Of a stretch of 64,000 bases of DNA, positions 45,919 to 57,661 are shown in pieces. Source of the stretch: Metellina segmentata (taxonomy: Eukaryota > Arthropoda > Arachnida > Araneae > Tetragnathidae); assembly GCA_947359465.1 (NCBI GenBank), contig OX375882.1:50163509-50227508 (forward strand), written 5' to 3'. Both the position numbers and the translations under genes were made by a program. Each line of letters begins with the position of its first letter. The stretch's first letter is position 1. A model generated the notes under the pieces. The model worked only from the letters and a program-made list of their open reading frames with translations. It did no database searches and was not told where the DNA came from.

Positions 45919-46151
45919 CCGTGGGTTAACGGTAGCCCTGTTGGATAATCAGTCGGAGGTTTGCTAGTTCGGAAAGACCAGACACCGTCTTATAAGTTGG
46001 GACTGGTGCATGCTAAGTATGTCTCCTGGCCTTAAATATCCTCACGTTGGCAAGGTGTGCAAGTTTAGAGAATGGTACATAATTTTACGAGGTAATGTCG
46101 TCGGATCTTTTCCGTTCTGATTGATCCCATACCACAACCCCAATTGCGATG
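45919..46151 (+). mobile_element. SINE-1, interrupted at its tail
   Basis: Head ('ggtagccctgttggataatcag', 'cggaggtttgctagttcgg'), body ('ccttaaatatcctcacgttgg', 'tcggatctttt', 'gattgatccc') and 'caattgcgatg'. The tail TTAA is where the next element inserted; the tail resumes after it as 'ttaattcaca' at 46553. Confidence 0.7.
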
Positions 46152-46155
46152 TTAA

Positions 46156-46552
46156 CCTTTACGCTGTTGCAGGTAAACAATTTTTTCCACTAAAATTTCG
46201 TTTACACCAGCGGCATTGTATAGATCTATGTACTGTGTATGTTATCCCCTTTTTAAGTGACCGCTAGTACCGATCACCATTTGCGAGCTGTCAGCAACTA
46301 GAATTTTAGAGGGTTTCTCCATCTGTTCGGTACCCTACTCTGAAGATCGTGAGGTGTGAAAGCTTTGGGAAAAGCAGAAACTCCCTCCGGTGAAATCTCC
46401 TCTCACGCCACACAATACTATGAAAGGAAAGCGTCAGTCGTAAATGCCACTCATGTAACAAATTTGGTAATTAGGTAAGAGGGATCGGAGAGTCAGGCCA
46501 AAGAGCCGTTCTATGAGACGATTGAAAAAATCTAAGCCCCCCAGCGTAAAGG
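46156..46552. mobile_element. piggyBac-type MITE, 397 bp, inside SINE-1
   Basis: Perfect TTAA on both sides (46152-46155, 46553-46556) and inverted ends CCTTTACGCTG / CAGCGTAAAGG. Non-coding. The target TTAA is the one in the SINE-1 tail 'gcgacgttaattaac'. Ends resemble, but are not the same as, those of the 44.6-kb element. Confidence 0.85.
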
Positions 46553-46699
46553 TTAATTCACATTGCTCAAATATCGACATCCACGATTTTCTAATTTTGG
46601 GTGCCACGTGTTCCCATTCACACTTAAACAAATCATGTAATGGGATACGGCAGAAAAACCCTCTACCCAGAATAGTTAAACCCTAACACAATTTGCAGG

Positions 46700-47160
46700 C
46701 ATGGTAACGAATCCGCACATCAAGATCTTAACATTCTCCCAGTTTTTTCCCCATTGTTGCAAAACTAAAACCCTCTCGTTCGGGCACGTCCTCTGACCGA
46801 AAGGCATCTCCCTCAAACGTGTATCCTTCATCTAACATTTAACCATCGTAAAAGCACTCCTCTGCCGCGGTCCTATTTTGGGGGCGAAGACGCTGCATTT
46901 TTAATGGCTCTAAAACGTGCTTTTTGCTTTAGTGAGCTGCCGGCCGATGAATCGCTAAGAGATCACATCGGGAAAACCCTTTCTCCGGCTGGAATGCTGT
47001 GTGTGGTCAATAGGCTGGAACGTCATTGGACCGATCGGGATGCAGAATTGTATCCGATTGCCACGCATGCGCACGGGGTGTAATGATGTGTCTCCCGGCA
47101 CGTGCATACTAATGGCGGCGATCAAAAGTCCATCATGATTCATCATCCTGCTAGACAAAA
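46700..47160. other. Balanced-composition stretch, possible conserved non-coding DNA
   Basis: Noticeably richer in G+C and CpG than its surroundings, with CCGCGG at 46866, an ATGGCGGC at 47112-47119 and many CpG near 46940-47080. Frames are short and not convincing, and no transposon ends were seen. It could be a promoter, enhancer or unrecognised exon cluster. Confidence 0.3.
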
Positions 47161-47364
47161 ATAAGTTTTGAGGACGGGTTCGGATTTCGGGACACTATTA
47201 TACAAGGCGACATTCTATTAAGTCGCAGTTCAGAGTGCTTTGAAAAGTATTAGTCTTGATTTAAATAGCTTGAAGTTGGGACATTTGCTTCATTTTTCAT
47301 GGTCTCGCATTGAAAATGCCCTTTACACATTATGCTAGTTAAGAGACTTCGGCATCTAACTAGT

Positions 47365-47450
47365 ATTGTGGTCAAAGCGTTTGTGTACCTCCAGTACATA
47401 CGGGTTTGAATCTCTGTTTTGTAAGCGCGTGGGTTTTACTGATTGTTTAT
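47365..47450 (+). mobile_element. tRNA-like SINE fragment
   Basis: 'attgtggtcaaagcgtttgt', 'gtacatacgggtttgaatctctg' looks like a tRNA D-arm and B box. It is followed by a (GA)n run (47462-47488) that may have grown from a SINE tail. The family is not identified. Confidence 0.35.
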
Positions 47451-47461
47451 CTGAGGTAGGT

Positions 47462-47488
47462 AGAGAGAGAGAGAGAGAGAGAGAGAGG
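47462..47488. repeat. (GA)n microsatellite
   Basis: Uninterrupted AG repeat of about 13 units. Confidence 0.95.
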
Positions 47489-47951
47489 TAGTTAAATCAC
47501 TGGCACCACAACCTTGCTTTAATATTCTAAGTGTAATATGTCATTAAGTGGAAAATGTCAAGTTTTCATCAATGTGTTTTGTGTTGTTACCTTCGCTGGT
47601 TAACATTTTCCATCTTTTTTTATAAGCTATACGTGTTAAAAAGTGTCTGCCTACAGTATTGTAAATTATACTGTCCTCCGCCACGTATGGAAGAATCCAA
47701 CACAGGTTCATGAAAACGGATGTATTTTTATGGATAGTTTTCTACACTAGAGAAGCATTATACTGCCACATATGGTACAATCCGTCACAGATATTTGTTA
47801 TCAAAATGGCTGCATCTTTTTATTATTCTTTATTAATCACAATTGTATCTCTTTCACATATCTGATACATCTTTTAACATTTCTGGTCACATTGTGATAT
47901 CCCTAGAAGAGGGCTTCGTATTAGCTATTAAAAATAAAGCGCATATTTAGG

Positions 47952-48216
47952 ACATATCACACACCGGCAAGAAAAGTGGCATAAGTCAAAAAATAAAGAT
48001 TGTTATGCTGTCATTAAAAAATTTGTAAGAGGTGCCCCAGCGTGTTATATTACTATTCCATAGAATGTAATAGAAGTCGCTACCATAAATACTCAGCTAA
48101 AATTTAAAAGAAGCTTATACTATTTCAATATTTGTTTTATATAATCCTTTATGTTGATGTTTCTCAAATTTTGCAATTTTGAGTTGTGTCACTTTTCTGT
48201 CCGGGGTGCGATATGT
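47952..48216 (-). mobile_element. ACATATCGCACC MITE, copy 2
   Basis: 265 bp, the reverse-complement counterpart of 32171-32436, with the same inverted ends. Matching segments include 'gtgccccagcgtgttatatt' and 'tgatgtttctcaaattttgc'. Non-coding. Confidence 0.8.
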
Positions 48217-49783
48217 GTTGAAGGAGGAATTCGTTTGTTTAAGTCCATAAAAGTTCTTTTATTAATAAAAAAATAACGATACAGTATCTTTCAAGATCGA
48301 AAATATTGTTCATACGTGACAGTGGCCCTAATACTATTATAGAGTAGAATGCGTTATTGTTAAGTTTGGAAGAATCTTTACAAAATAAAATTTAAGCCAC
48401 TTAATGGAATGTATTGTATCAGAGTGTGTGGAGACAGTGTATCAGTATGCCAATAATTTTTCATAGCTAACATTTATTCCACTGTTTTATATACTACCAA
48501 ATAGTAAGTTACTATCTGTAATGTCATGGCTATGAAAATCACGGTTTATTATACAATACGCAGGTCTGTAAGTAATTTTTTCCCTGAGAGTGTTCAGTAT
48601 TTCATAAGGCATAGTATTCCTCTTATTAAGTTTATTCCATAATCCATAAAAATTTTACATCGATACACGATCAAGCGTGGTGCTTTTGCAACTGTAGTCT
48701 CCACAATACATGTTATAAACCATTTCTTTCAGGAATCGCGTGCTGTGTATAAATAAAGGGGAAATAAAGCAGCCATTTTATTTGTACACATACAAAGATC
48801 CAATGTAACAATAGAAATTCGATACTATTCTCTCTACTTAGTAGTGCAGATGCATAGAAATGATGATTCTAGGTCGGGCATGTTCTCACTAGCACGCAAC
48901 TCAGATTCTGTAATCCATAAATAATGGTTATTATGATGGAGAGACCAGACAAGTAAAATATATTTCAAAAGTTCAAGTTTTCAACAATCATATTTTATTA
49001 TTTATCTGGATCAAAATCCTACCGCCAACTGTCGCAGTTTAATTATAATAAATTAAATGAATCAATAAAATTAGAATCACAAAAGTTGTTTTACTCATCG
49101 AGTAAATTCAATGGTCTGTACATCTACCTGTTTTTCAAATATTTTAAAACATACTAAAAATACAATGATCGGGAGAGACTATAACGTATTCAGCCTCTCT
49201 TTTCAGTTTCAAATTATGCATACCTGCCTTTTATTTCTACCTCTTTTAACCCTTCAGTTTGTTACTTGTTTTGGTTTTATGGCTATAGAGACGGATTTGG
49301 CCAAACATAAGACATACAACGCTAATTAATAGACATATACATACAATTAAAGTTTAAGATACCCAAACTAGAGAAATACACTCAGGGTAAGTTACAATAG
49401 TAAAACCTGCATAAAAACTCTAAATTGTTAAAAAAAAATCACCAACTCGCTGGTTGCTAAGAAAGTAGGCGAAGCTATTACGCTTCTTTAGCCCTTTGGA
49501 ATTCAGAGCCGTTACATATTTTTAAATGTATCCATAATACAGAGTTGAGAATTACTGTTTGAGATAAAAAAAAATTGAAATTAACGAATACTACATTTAT
49601 TACACAGAAAAAGTTTCCGATTGAAGGAGCTGTTCAATAGGTAGAAATGCAGTTGAATTTACGCCACACAGAAACAACGCTACAGCTATTGGCAATGGAC
49701 AGGGATCAATTTCGAACAATAAAAAGACTAATATTCTTCTATTTATAAGCATAATACTAATTGTACAATATTTTGGTTTCTAT
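48217..49783. other. AT-rich region with one signal-peptide-like frame
   Basis: No transposon structure. At 49216-49329 a 37-codon frame (MHTCLLFLPLLTLQFVTCFG start) looks like a secretory signal peptide followed by a short polar tail. There is no mature domain, so chance is likely. TACACTCAGGGTAAGTTA at 49377-49394 recurs at 56845-56862 and may be another element's end. Confidence 0.3.
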
Positions 49784-50350
49784 TTAAGGGGGTCCGGGAC
49801 ACATTGAAAAAAAATGTTATTAATTAATTTAGAATTTTGAATTTTTTTTGTACTGATTACCCATCTCACTAATTAACGAAATCACAGCACAAAATTTTTC
49901 CAAAAGTTTTTTAAAAATTTTAAATTAAAATATTTTGAAAAAAAGAGGGGTCGTTTTAAATTGCTAAAACTCAAAATATTCTTGATCAATTTTCAAAATT
50001 GTTGCAGTAATTTATTCACAAATTTATAAACTTTAATTTTGATTCAACAATTTAAAAAATATTAATTTAATAAAAAATAAAAAATATTTGAATGAAAAGT
50101 TTTAAAAATTTTAAGGTACTTTTTTTTTAAGTCATATTTTTAAAAGTAAATATTTGTTTCAAATTTACTGAATCCAAATTAAAGTATAATGTTTGAAAAA
50201 GATATATTCCAAATTTCAACCCTTAAACTTTATCGGTTTTCGACTTATAGCAATTTGAATACAGGAAATCTTGAAAAAATGTATCATGGAGAAAAAAGCA
50301 TTTAAAGTTTTAAAGACAGATGTGTTGCCATGACAACTGTCAAGAGTGTT
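49784..50350 (+). mobile_element. Solo end of a Kolobok-like (TTAA) element
   Basis: TTAA followed by GGGGGTCCGGGACACATTG, similar in form to the 59.9-kb element end (TTAA-GGGGACTTGG). The downstream part is poly-A/T rich, as in such ends. No partner end or coding part seen, so the extent is a guess. Confidence 0.35.
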
Positions 50351-50929
50351 AGATTTTCAGAACAGTACACCACAAAAATTATTAGATCTCTAGTTCTAAT
50401 TAAGATAGAAATATGATTTAGACGTCTTTTTAAGCAGAAAAACACAGAGAATTTCTTGGTATTAAATGATAAAAAAGACTACCTACGCATTATTCAAAAT
50501 TATACAGAGCTTATATGAATGCTATAAAATGAAATATTCAGAAATTAGTGTCAGTGTTTTTCAAAGAACTTTTGATCACAAAATGGATTTACATCTTTAA
50601 AGAGATATAGTACTAAACGTAATGTACGTACCTGCCCATTAAAGACTAAAATAATGCTACACTAACATAAACTATAAGGTAAATTTCTAGAATTTGTTGC
50701 TTTATATGTTTGCGAAAAATCCAATTCGAAAATGGTCAAGAAGAGAGTTTAATCATGGCAGATGATTTTTATTTTTCATGATAGTTGAACATTCAACGAA
50801 AAATAAAATTACTACATAATGTTTTTAATTTTTTCAAAATTCTGTTTTTGAGAGTTGCTTTTATTCGTTGCCAACATAAAAAATTAAATTAATTATCTAT
50901 ATTTTCGGTGTTAGAGATTTTAATACGAA

Positions 50930-50972
50930 GACATCATCTCATAATTTTGAACCACGGTCCAGATGACAAAGT
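50930..50972 (-). mobile_element. SINE-1 fragment
   Basis: 'catctcataattttgaaccacgg', 'tccagatgac.aagtcaa' matches only the 3' quarter of the family in reverse. Confidence 0.5.
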
Positions 50973-51369
50973 CAATACCTACCAGTTAAGTGCAAATTCG
51001 TTTGGAAAATCCTCAATAAATATAACTGGACTGCCTAAGTTGTATCTGCTACCGACGAGTATGGTTACAAAACGACGAAGAAGTATTCTTTCCTTATAAT
51101 AAGTGTCCTTCACTAAAGTAAATGGACCTTAAAATGATGACTATATTATGCTGACTGGTACTTATTCAAAATACTATTTCACTCTTGCTGATAAACAGGC
51201 ATGTTAGATACAGTCAATTTTACGTGTTTTGTTTGTGTGGTTTTTGAACATTCGATCGTTTTGTACATTTGTACGTCAGGCTCGAAACAAATATTTTCAT
51301 ACGCACTACATAGTGCTAAAAATGGAATATTACAGTTCGGATTTTCTAAACTATCTACTTCAGAAGTAA

Positions 51370-51865
51370 GTAGCCTCTGACTCATCAGCGCAGATATTCT
51401 GTGCGGGTTGACTGCTATCTCAGTATTTCAGTAAATTTATGTTTAGTAATTTGTGAGAATATTTTTTTCAGAAAACAATCTTTATCGTTCCTTTGAGTAA
51501 ATATTATCGAAACAAATAATTTAAAAGCGTAGTATAAGCGTATTTCAGTAAGTTTAAGTTTAGTAAAATGTCACAATATTTTCAGAACACAATATTTATT
51601 GTTTCTTAGGGTAAAAATTATCGAAACAAATAATTATAAAGAGCGTTAAATTGCTTAAAGTAGTGATATTTTAGTGTTTAGATTTCTAAGCTTTCTTTTC
51701 TCGAAGTCAGTAATAGTTGACTCATCAGCGTATGTGGTCTACACGGGTTTACTAGTATCTCTGAATTTTAGTAAGAGGACTGTATTTTCATGTGACTATA
51801 CCGGTTCATTTCATTGAGTAAAGTTGTTGAATCAAATAATTTAAAAAGCTTTAAAATTAAGTTTA
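51370..51865 (+). repeat. Diverged tandem repeats with two AP-1 sites
   Basis: A block 'tgactcatcagcg', 'gggtt.actagtatctc' occurs at 51378 and 51718. A block 'tttcagtaa.tttaagtttagtaa', 'atcgaaacaaataatttaaa' occurs near 51424 and 51541, with a weaker one near 51768. TGACTCA is the AP-1 consensus. No transposon ends found. Confidence 0.55.
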
Positions 51866-51883
51866 TTTTCCACGCTGATCTAG

Positions 51884-52115
51884 TTAGCCAGTCCACTACT
51901 TTCTTCTGCGAGATTCAGGCATATCGATTCTACATAATTAGGCCTTGTGTAGCATAAAATTGACCATCGAGCGCAAACCAGCGAAACGGTTTCACACAAA
52001 AATTCTGCCAGCAAATTGTCTAAACCGAATCTTCTTCTATTTATGGTCCCATTGTTTAGCTCTTTCAAAAACCAAGATGGTTTAATGAATTCATCGATCG
52101 AGCTCAATTTTGTCC
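51884..52115 (-). CDS. Candidate last coding exon, unknown protein
   Basis: Minus-strand frame reads TKLSSIDEFIKPSWFLKELN, then a basic NRRRFGLDNLLAEFLCETV and a Trp/Cys-containing tail, ending ...ESSGLAN and a stop (51884-51886). AATAAA follows about 15 bases past the stop. The frame begins just after an AG that could be an acceptor ('ttattcag', about 52116), but the tract before it is weak. Amino-acid mix looks protein-like rather than random. I recognise no family. It could also be the end of a retrogene or of an unknown element. Confidence 0.3.
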
Positions 52116-52219
52116 TGAATAATTTAGCGATCAACAACGGTTTTTATGTTGCTTATACTAAGTGCCATGAGTATCATAGCAACTGGGAAGTTTTTATTTG
52201 CTGTTCCACTCAGGTATAA

Positions 52220-52854
52220 TGGGATCGTACTAGATTAGTGGCAGATAAACACATACACGGAAAATCTAGGTTCAAGTTGACCCAGTATTGGGTACGTGCA
52301 CTTAAAAAAATGGAGCTATAGGATTTTTAGGTTTACGAATCTTTTAAATGATACCAGTCGACTCTGATATGACAGAGCATTTGCGCTGCGAGGACTATTG
52401 CCTGTATCTTTTGATGCTTGTTTAAAAACACATTTAATATCTTTAATACAAGTTGTTTTATATTTAGTTTGACTTCATGACAAACACAAAATGATAAAAA
52501 TACAATCATAAATGTTTGAACTAATTTGTCATTTTAACTTCATGAGAAACGATTTTTAAACTATAAGAAAATTCTTCATAATTTGTAGATTTACATTAAA
52601 AGACAAGCAGTTCTATTAAATACAATTGGATTCCTAGTTCAAAATCTTGGGAGAAATAGCAAATCATACACCAAGCCGAAATATAGGTAAATAAGCTTTA
52701 GAGAGAAAATTTTGACTATCTTCACATATATCTTTCATGTCAGGACAAAAGGGGTTACAGCAGAATGGAATTAAGAAATTTTCATATTCTTAAGATTTAT
52801 ATTTCACTCGTTATCACAAATATTCAGGAAGAAAAAAAACTACTTATACTACCT
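52220..52854. other. No recognisable gene
   Basis: AT-rich spacer. Nothing identified. Confidence 0.45.
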
Positions 52855-52935
52855 CGAATTTTTCCTTTAGGGGATTGATCTCGGACCGTCGTCAATAGTC
52901 CGTTGTGTTGCTCTAGTACGACGTTAATTGCCAAT
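52855..52935 (+). mobile_element. SINE-1 3' fragment
   Basis: 'gaatttttcctttaggggattgatct', 'cggaccgtcgtcaatagtcc', 'gttgtgttgctctagtacgacgttaatt' equals the last quarter of the family. Confidence 0.7.
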
Positions 52936-53257
52936 TATTGAAACAACCGACAAGATTTTTGGAGTTTAGCATTTAATAATTTAGCTGTAGACAAAAAAAA
53001 TACCGCTATTATTGTATTAAAATATCAATAGTGTACATGGTTTCATCCACTCATCATATTACATATTCTCATGCTTACGTTTGATGACAGCCATGATTTT
53101 GTAAAGGAAAATCGACCTACTGTTTTTTGGAAAACGCTTATAGATTACTTCTGCATTGTCTGTACTAAATGCACTTTCATGTAATGCAATTTTGTGTAAG
53201 ATGTGTTGTTTCAAGTGTCAATAAGTGGAGTTTTCACAAAAAAACCTATTTATTTGA

Positions 53258-53505
53258 GAAATTAGTCATGAATATATCAAGTTTGTCCTTTCTCTAAATT
53301 ATGAAATTTGAAAATATCGCATCCTTGGTGCAGGTGTGTCATAAGTCAAAAAATATTTATAAGATATTTGTGAATTCCGTCTATTCGTCGAAGATTTGCC
53401 ATTTTTTTTTTACTATTTGAGTTACTGCAATCTTACAGTAAGCAAACTCAAGATGAGTCTTTCAAAACTCAAAATCGTCTTTTGAAGTAGTAATTTAGAA
53501 ATTAC
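53258..53505 (+). repeat. Dispersed repeat, copy at 53.3 kb
   Basis: Counterpart of 38708-38960 with the same word order ('aaattagtca', 'gaaaatatcgcat', 'cataagtcaaaaaatatt', 'aaaactcaaaat', 'cttttgaagtag'). Confidence 0.5.
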
Positions 53506-55800
53506 CTTTTGCAGCATTGTCTTAAAAGAGAGATGTGTGTGAAATGTATTTTCTGGAAGAGTAGAAACCATAAATGTATCTAAACGGTGTTAAAAATTAT
53601 ATTCCATTCATTAAAATAATATTTGCAATTTTATATTGTAATATAAAATATATTCCTATGGTCACTCCTTCTTAATCTACAATTCTGTGCTCAGATGATA
53701 GAATGTTATGTCATTTTTTAATTTTTCGTGACAGCAATTTTAAGATTCAAGATTCGACATGTGGTTCTGGGGTTTTTGACTTATTACAATTTTTCACCTT
53801 TGTTTTCTCATAAACTGAAAGCAAAAGGCTTGCGAAATTTAGCCAGTTTGAAACATTTGCAAATCAGACTCCATGATGGGACTTAATCAATTTTTTCGGA
53901 AAAGTGACATAACATTTTGCCATCTTAGCACAGAATTAAATCATCTAATTCAAGTAACGCTGGTCGGTTGATTCTGCTGATTTATGATATAAATTATCAT
54001 TTTGAAATACTTTTTTACTTGAAAGAAAATTGAGATCATAAGCTCGTGAAAACATGATATACTCTTGACATCTGCTACAGTTATCTTAGAGTTTCTAATA
54101 AGTACAAAATAGTTTTTTAAAAATTGCTATAAACAACAATCCTAGAGCCAATTATATGTAATAAACTACGAATACAATCAATGGAACATTGATGGCAAAT
54201 TATATTCATTTTTATTTTTTTAAGGATTTTGAAAATTTTAGGGCCTTAAGAAAAATTTTAACGAATGGAAATTAATATTATTCCAATAAATTATCGAATT
54301 AAAAACAAGAGAGAAAATCTTCGGCGCCATGATTTTCTCAAAATTTTACGAAGCTTTAGTAATACCATGGTAAATAAAACGCAATACAATATTAACTTTT
54401 AAATTAAACACTTCACTTCATAATTCAGTTTTTGTTTTTGTTTTATAAATTGAAGTCACGGAACTTCGTCACGATTTCCCCCATACACCTTTCGTTAAAT
54501 GAGAGAATGAATTTTTAATCTTTTAAACTTAAAAAAAATCAACTGTCCATGTCTCGACATCAGTTAATCTACCCTCGGATACTAAAATTTTTGCCTCGTG
54601 CTTTTAAAAGTATATTTGAAGTGAGTGAGGTTGTTAAGCGTGATTCGCAACGTGGCTGACGTCACTGTTACCTTGACAACGAGAGTAGATCGAGCGTTTT
54701 GATGAGAAAATGCACGGTTACCGCATTTGGCTGGGTTTCACATTTCCAGAAAGGATTTCAAACGTGCATGATAGCTTATCGAAAGATGACTGCCACGATT
54801 GTGTAGCAATTTCAGTTTAAAATTAATTACCTTCTATCTCATTTTGAAGCTAAATCTAAGAATGTGGATATAATAAGTATAAATTCTAAATTTTCAAAAA
54901 AATTCTTATGAATCAGGAAATGTATTTAAACAAGAATAAAACGAGTAAATTAAAGCATGAGATATGATTAAGATATAAGCAGTATTTTAAATTTAAAACT
55001 TACAAAACCGTAGATAGTATCTGTGTTAAAATTCTATAAGGTGACAGTGGACATTAAAACAAACTTTTGCAGCTAGCATCCGAATGTTATCAAATTTTCA
55101 TAGACTGCTTGATTATTTTCTAAAAGGTCTCAAAATAAAGCTTGGTCTAGAAATCTTAAATAATTCGGAAATTATTACACAAAGTGCTCTCAAGAGTATG
55201 ATAAAATAACAGAGCTAACAAAGTTCCATTGACACTAATTTTAAATGCATTGTCAAAATTCAAATTTCCATATAACAGTTTGTATATACTAATATCTATA
55301 TATAAATATAATTAACTTCATTTGGTAAGTGTATCACTCAATTGTGAAAAACGAAAACATTGTATGAAAACACATAAAGTTTTGCAAACTAAGAAGCATA
55401 GATTAAACAAAACTTTGAAAAAAAATTACAAATTTTTTGAAAGCATAATAAATTTCTCATTTGCCTTTGGATATATACAACTAAGTACAAGTATTTTCCC
55501 AAACAACATTTCTAGAAAATTTAAAAAAAAACAGATGCTGAAAGAACAGTTCGAAATCAGAAGAATGTACCAAATCTCAATCGGAGAAAAACGTGTTTTT
55601 CTTGTAGACTTACTATAATCATCCATTTTTAGTTTTATGTTGTACATGCTACTCCATAAAAAAATTTCGCAATTGAAAAATTGTTTATGATATGCAGAGT
55701 ATGCAAAAATTAAAAATAATCGATCTAGGCAAGTATATGACAGTCCACTGTTACCTCAATTGCTAATAACTATCATTGGTCGTCTCATAACTTAATTATA
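53506..55800. other. No recognisable gene
   Basis: AT-rich. A TGACGTCA at 54657-54664 lies in a short balanced stretch (54600-54790). The two overlapping frames at 55322-55647 are Lys/Phe-rich and give no domain. Nothing else seen. Confidence 0.45.
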
Positions 55801-55806
55801 TATACA

Positions 55807-56085
55807 GGGTGATTCTATGGTCATGGGACAAACTTCGAGGGGTGGTACAGCTTACTAAAACATACATTTTTCGTACAGGAATGTATAGTCGGAAGTGACG
55901 TGTGGAGGCACGAACACAAAAACTGAGACATGAACAGAAAAAAATTGTTTATTTACAACATCCTCGCAAAGTGCTTCTTTGCAGCAATGTTTACAAGAAA
56001 TGCTCAAAATTGCGACCACCAACATGCTTGCTTGGTAACGTCGAAGGAGTACATGGATAATTCTGTCGATAAATGTTTATACCCC
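55807..56085 (-). mobile_element. ACAGGGTG-ended transposon fragment
   Basis: Starts with TACAGGGTGATTCTATGGTC, then 'gggacaaacttcgaggggtgg'. On the minus strand a scrap SKHVGGRNFEHFL, stop, lies about 200 bp inside, resembling the '..GGHFEHL' C-terminus of some DDE transposases. Shares its end with 27483. Family not named. Confidence 0.4.
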
Positions 56086-56089
56086 TGTA

Positions 56090-57165
56090 TGTAGCTCTTT
56101 AGCTTTTGTTTGTATTTGTTAGCTTTTCTACTATATTTTTAGCTATGTTTTGCGTCTGTATTAAAATTTAAATGCGCAAAATATTGAAAGATCTAAAGAG
56201 CTAAAAAATATGGGTGGCGACGTGCAATTCTCTACGAAGGTTAGTGTTCCTCTTTTCCTCCAGTCAGTCTCCCTGGACATGTGGTCAATAGATTGCTACA
56301 TTTGATGGCAGTCTACGGGCAAAGTATCACCAGTCTCCCAGATACTGTTGCGGGTTAGGTTTCGCATTCGTTTTTTATTTATTTTTAATGGTTTAAAATT
56401 GTACTGCCTTTTGTGTTTCCTTTTTAATAGTGTTTGGGGAATGTATTATCAAGCTCATTAAGTCATTTAACCATCTGAATATGTGACAAGAAAAAATAAA
56501 TTCCTCAAAACGTGAATTTTCCGATGTCTTCGACAGAGTACTCATTTTAGGAAAACAATGTCACCACTTGGGAATTGCCTGTCCATATCATACACTCTTG
56601 TACATTTGACAATGTGTTTTTCCACTCATCATGCATATAACATACTTTAATGGTTAAACATACCACTTGTCCCCTATACTAGTCCTCTTGACCCCTAGAG
56701 TCTTGTCTTACACATAACAATCTAAAATTTATTTCTTGAAAATCTTAAGCCGCTTCGTCTATGATTGTTGGTTGGGTTATGTTTTGTGACACAAGGCCCA
56801 ACGTCTAGTAAATGAACCAGGAAAGCTTTACGACATAGAAGAGGTACACTCAGGGTAAGTTAAAAAACAGAGTTTGAACGCCTTCTATAAATCGTAGGTT
56901 GCTAGCACAGTGTGTGAGCCACGTCGGGGAGTCACTTTTCGTTTACAAGGGGGTGTTTCTGTATCATAAAATATAGAGGTCGTTAGAATTTTTGTAATCT
57001 GTGGCGTAAAGAAACGCATAAAGTCCTTGGATGTGAGATTAATAAAAGTTGTCTGGTCGTGGCAATTGCAATTATCTCTCCCGAATTTAATTACGTTGTG
57101 TTTTCTTCATCGTTTTGAACAATGCATTATCATTACCATTTCTATGATTTTGAGATTTATAGAGG
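56090..57165. other. No recognisable gene
   Basis: AT-rich to mixed. Only the repeated TACACTCAGGGTAAGTTA (56845-56862), also at 49377, stands out. Confidence 0.45.
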
Positions 57166-57167
57166 AT

Positions 57168-57415
57168 GCCGATCAATCTGTCTAGTGGTCATGGTACTAT
57201 CTTCTGCGTCGAAAGGTTTCTGTTTCGAATTTCAGGTAAGGCATGGATGTTTTTCCGTCCTGAAGGAATGTGTAACTTCTATAAACGGGTTTTACCTAAA
57301 GTGTGTGGCAAGAATGTGAAGTATAACGTGAACCCATTCCCTGCAGTGCACCAAGGTAACCAAAAGTGGTTCAATATCCCCTCTTTGTAGTGCCATGATG
57401 ATAATGTTCAGTTGA
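57168..57415 (+). mobile_element. SINE-2 copy
   Basis: Head 'ctgtctagtggtcatggtac', 'gtttctgtttcgaatttcag', body 'gtaaggcatggatgttt', 'ttccctgcagtgcacc', 'aaaagtggttcaatatcccc', tail 'tgttcagttgacg'. It aligns over its length with 32674-32890. Confidence 0.65.
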
Positions 57416-57661
57416 CGATTTCATCAATAGCAGCTCAAGGCATGACACATCGATTAACTTCTATAAAGTACAAAACAGGTTGAATAGGGTATTTTTTTAA
57501 GCAGATCTTATGGTCCATTAATCAGCTATTCAATAATGGAATCTCTTACTGTCAGCTGATATAATCATTCTTCTGTTCATTTGACATGTTTCTCAAATGC
57601 AATTCCAGCATTTTATTTGTATATAAAGTGCAAGATGTCTGACTTTGACAGTCGAGTAACA

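Noticed and set aside
49111..49329. Signal-peptide-like frame as a secreted peptide gene
   Set aside because: Only the hydrophobic start is present, there is no mature Cys-rich or other domain and no clear splice donor; kept only as a remark.
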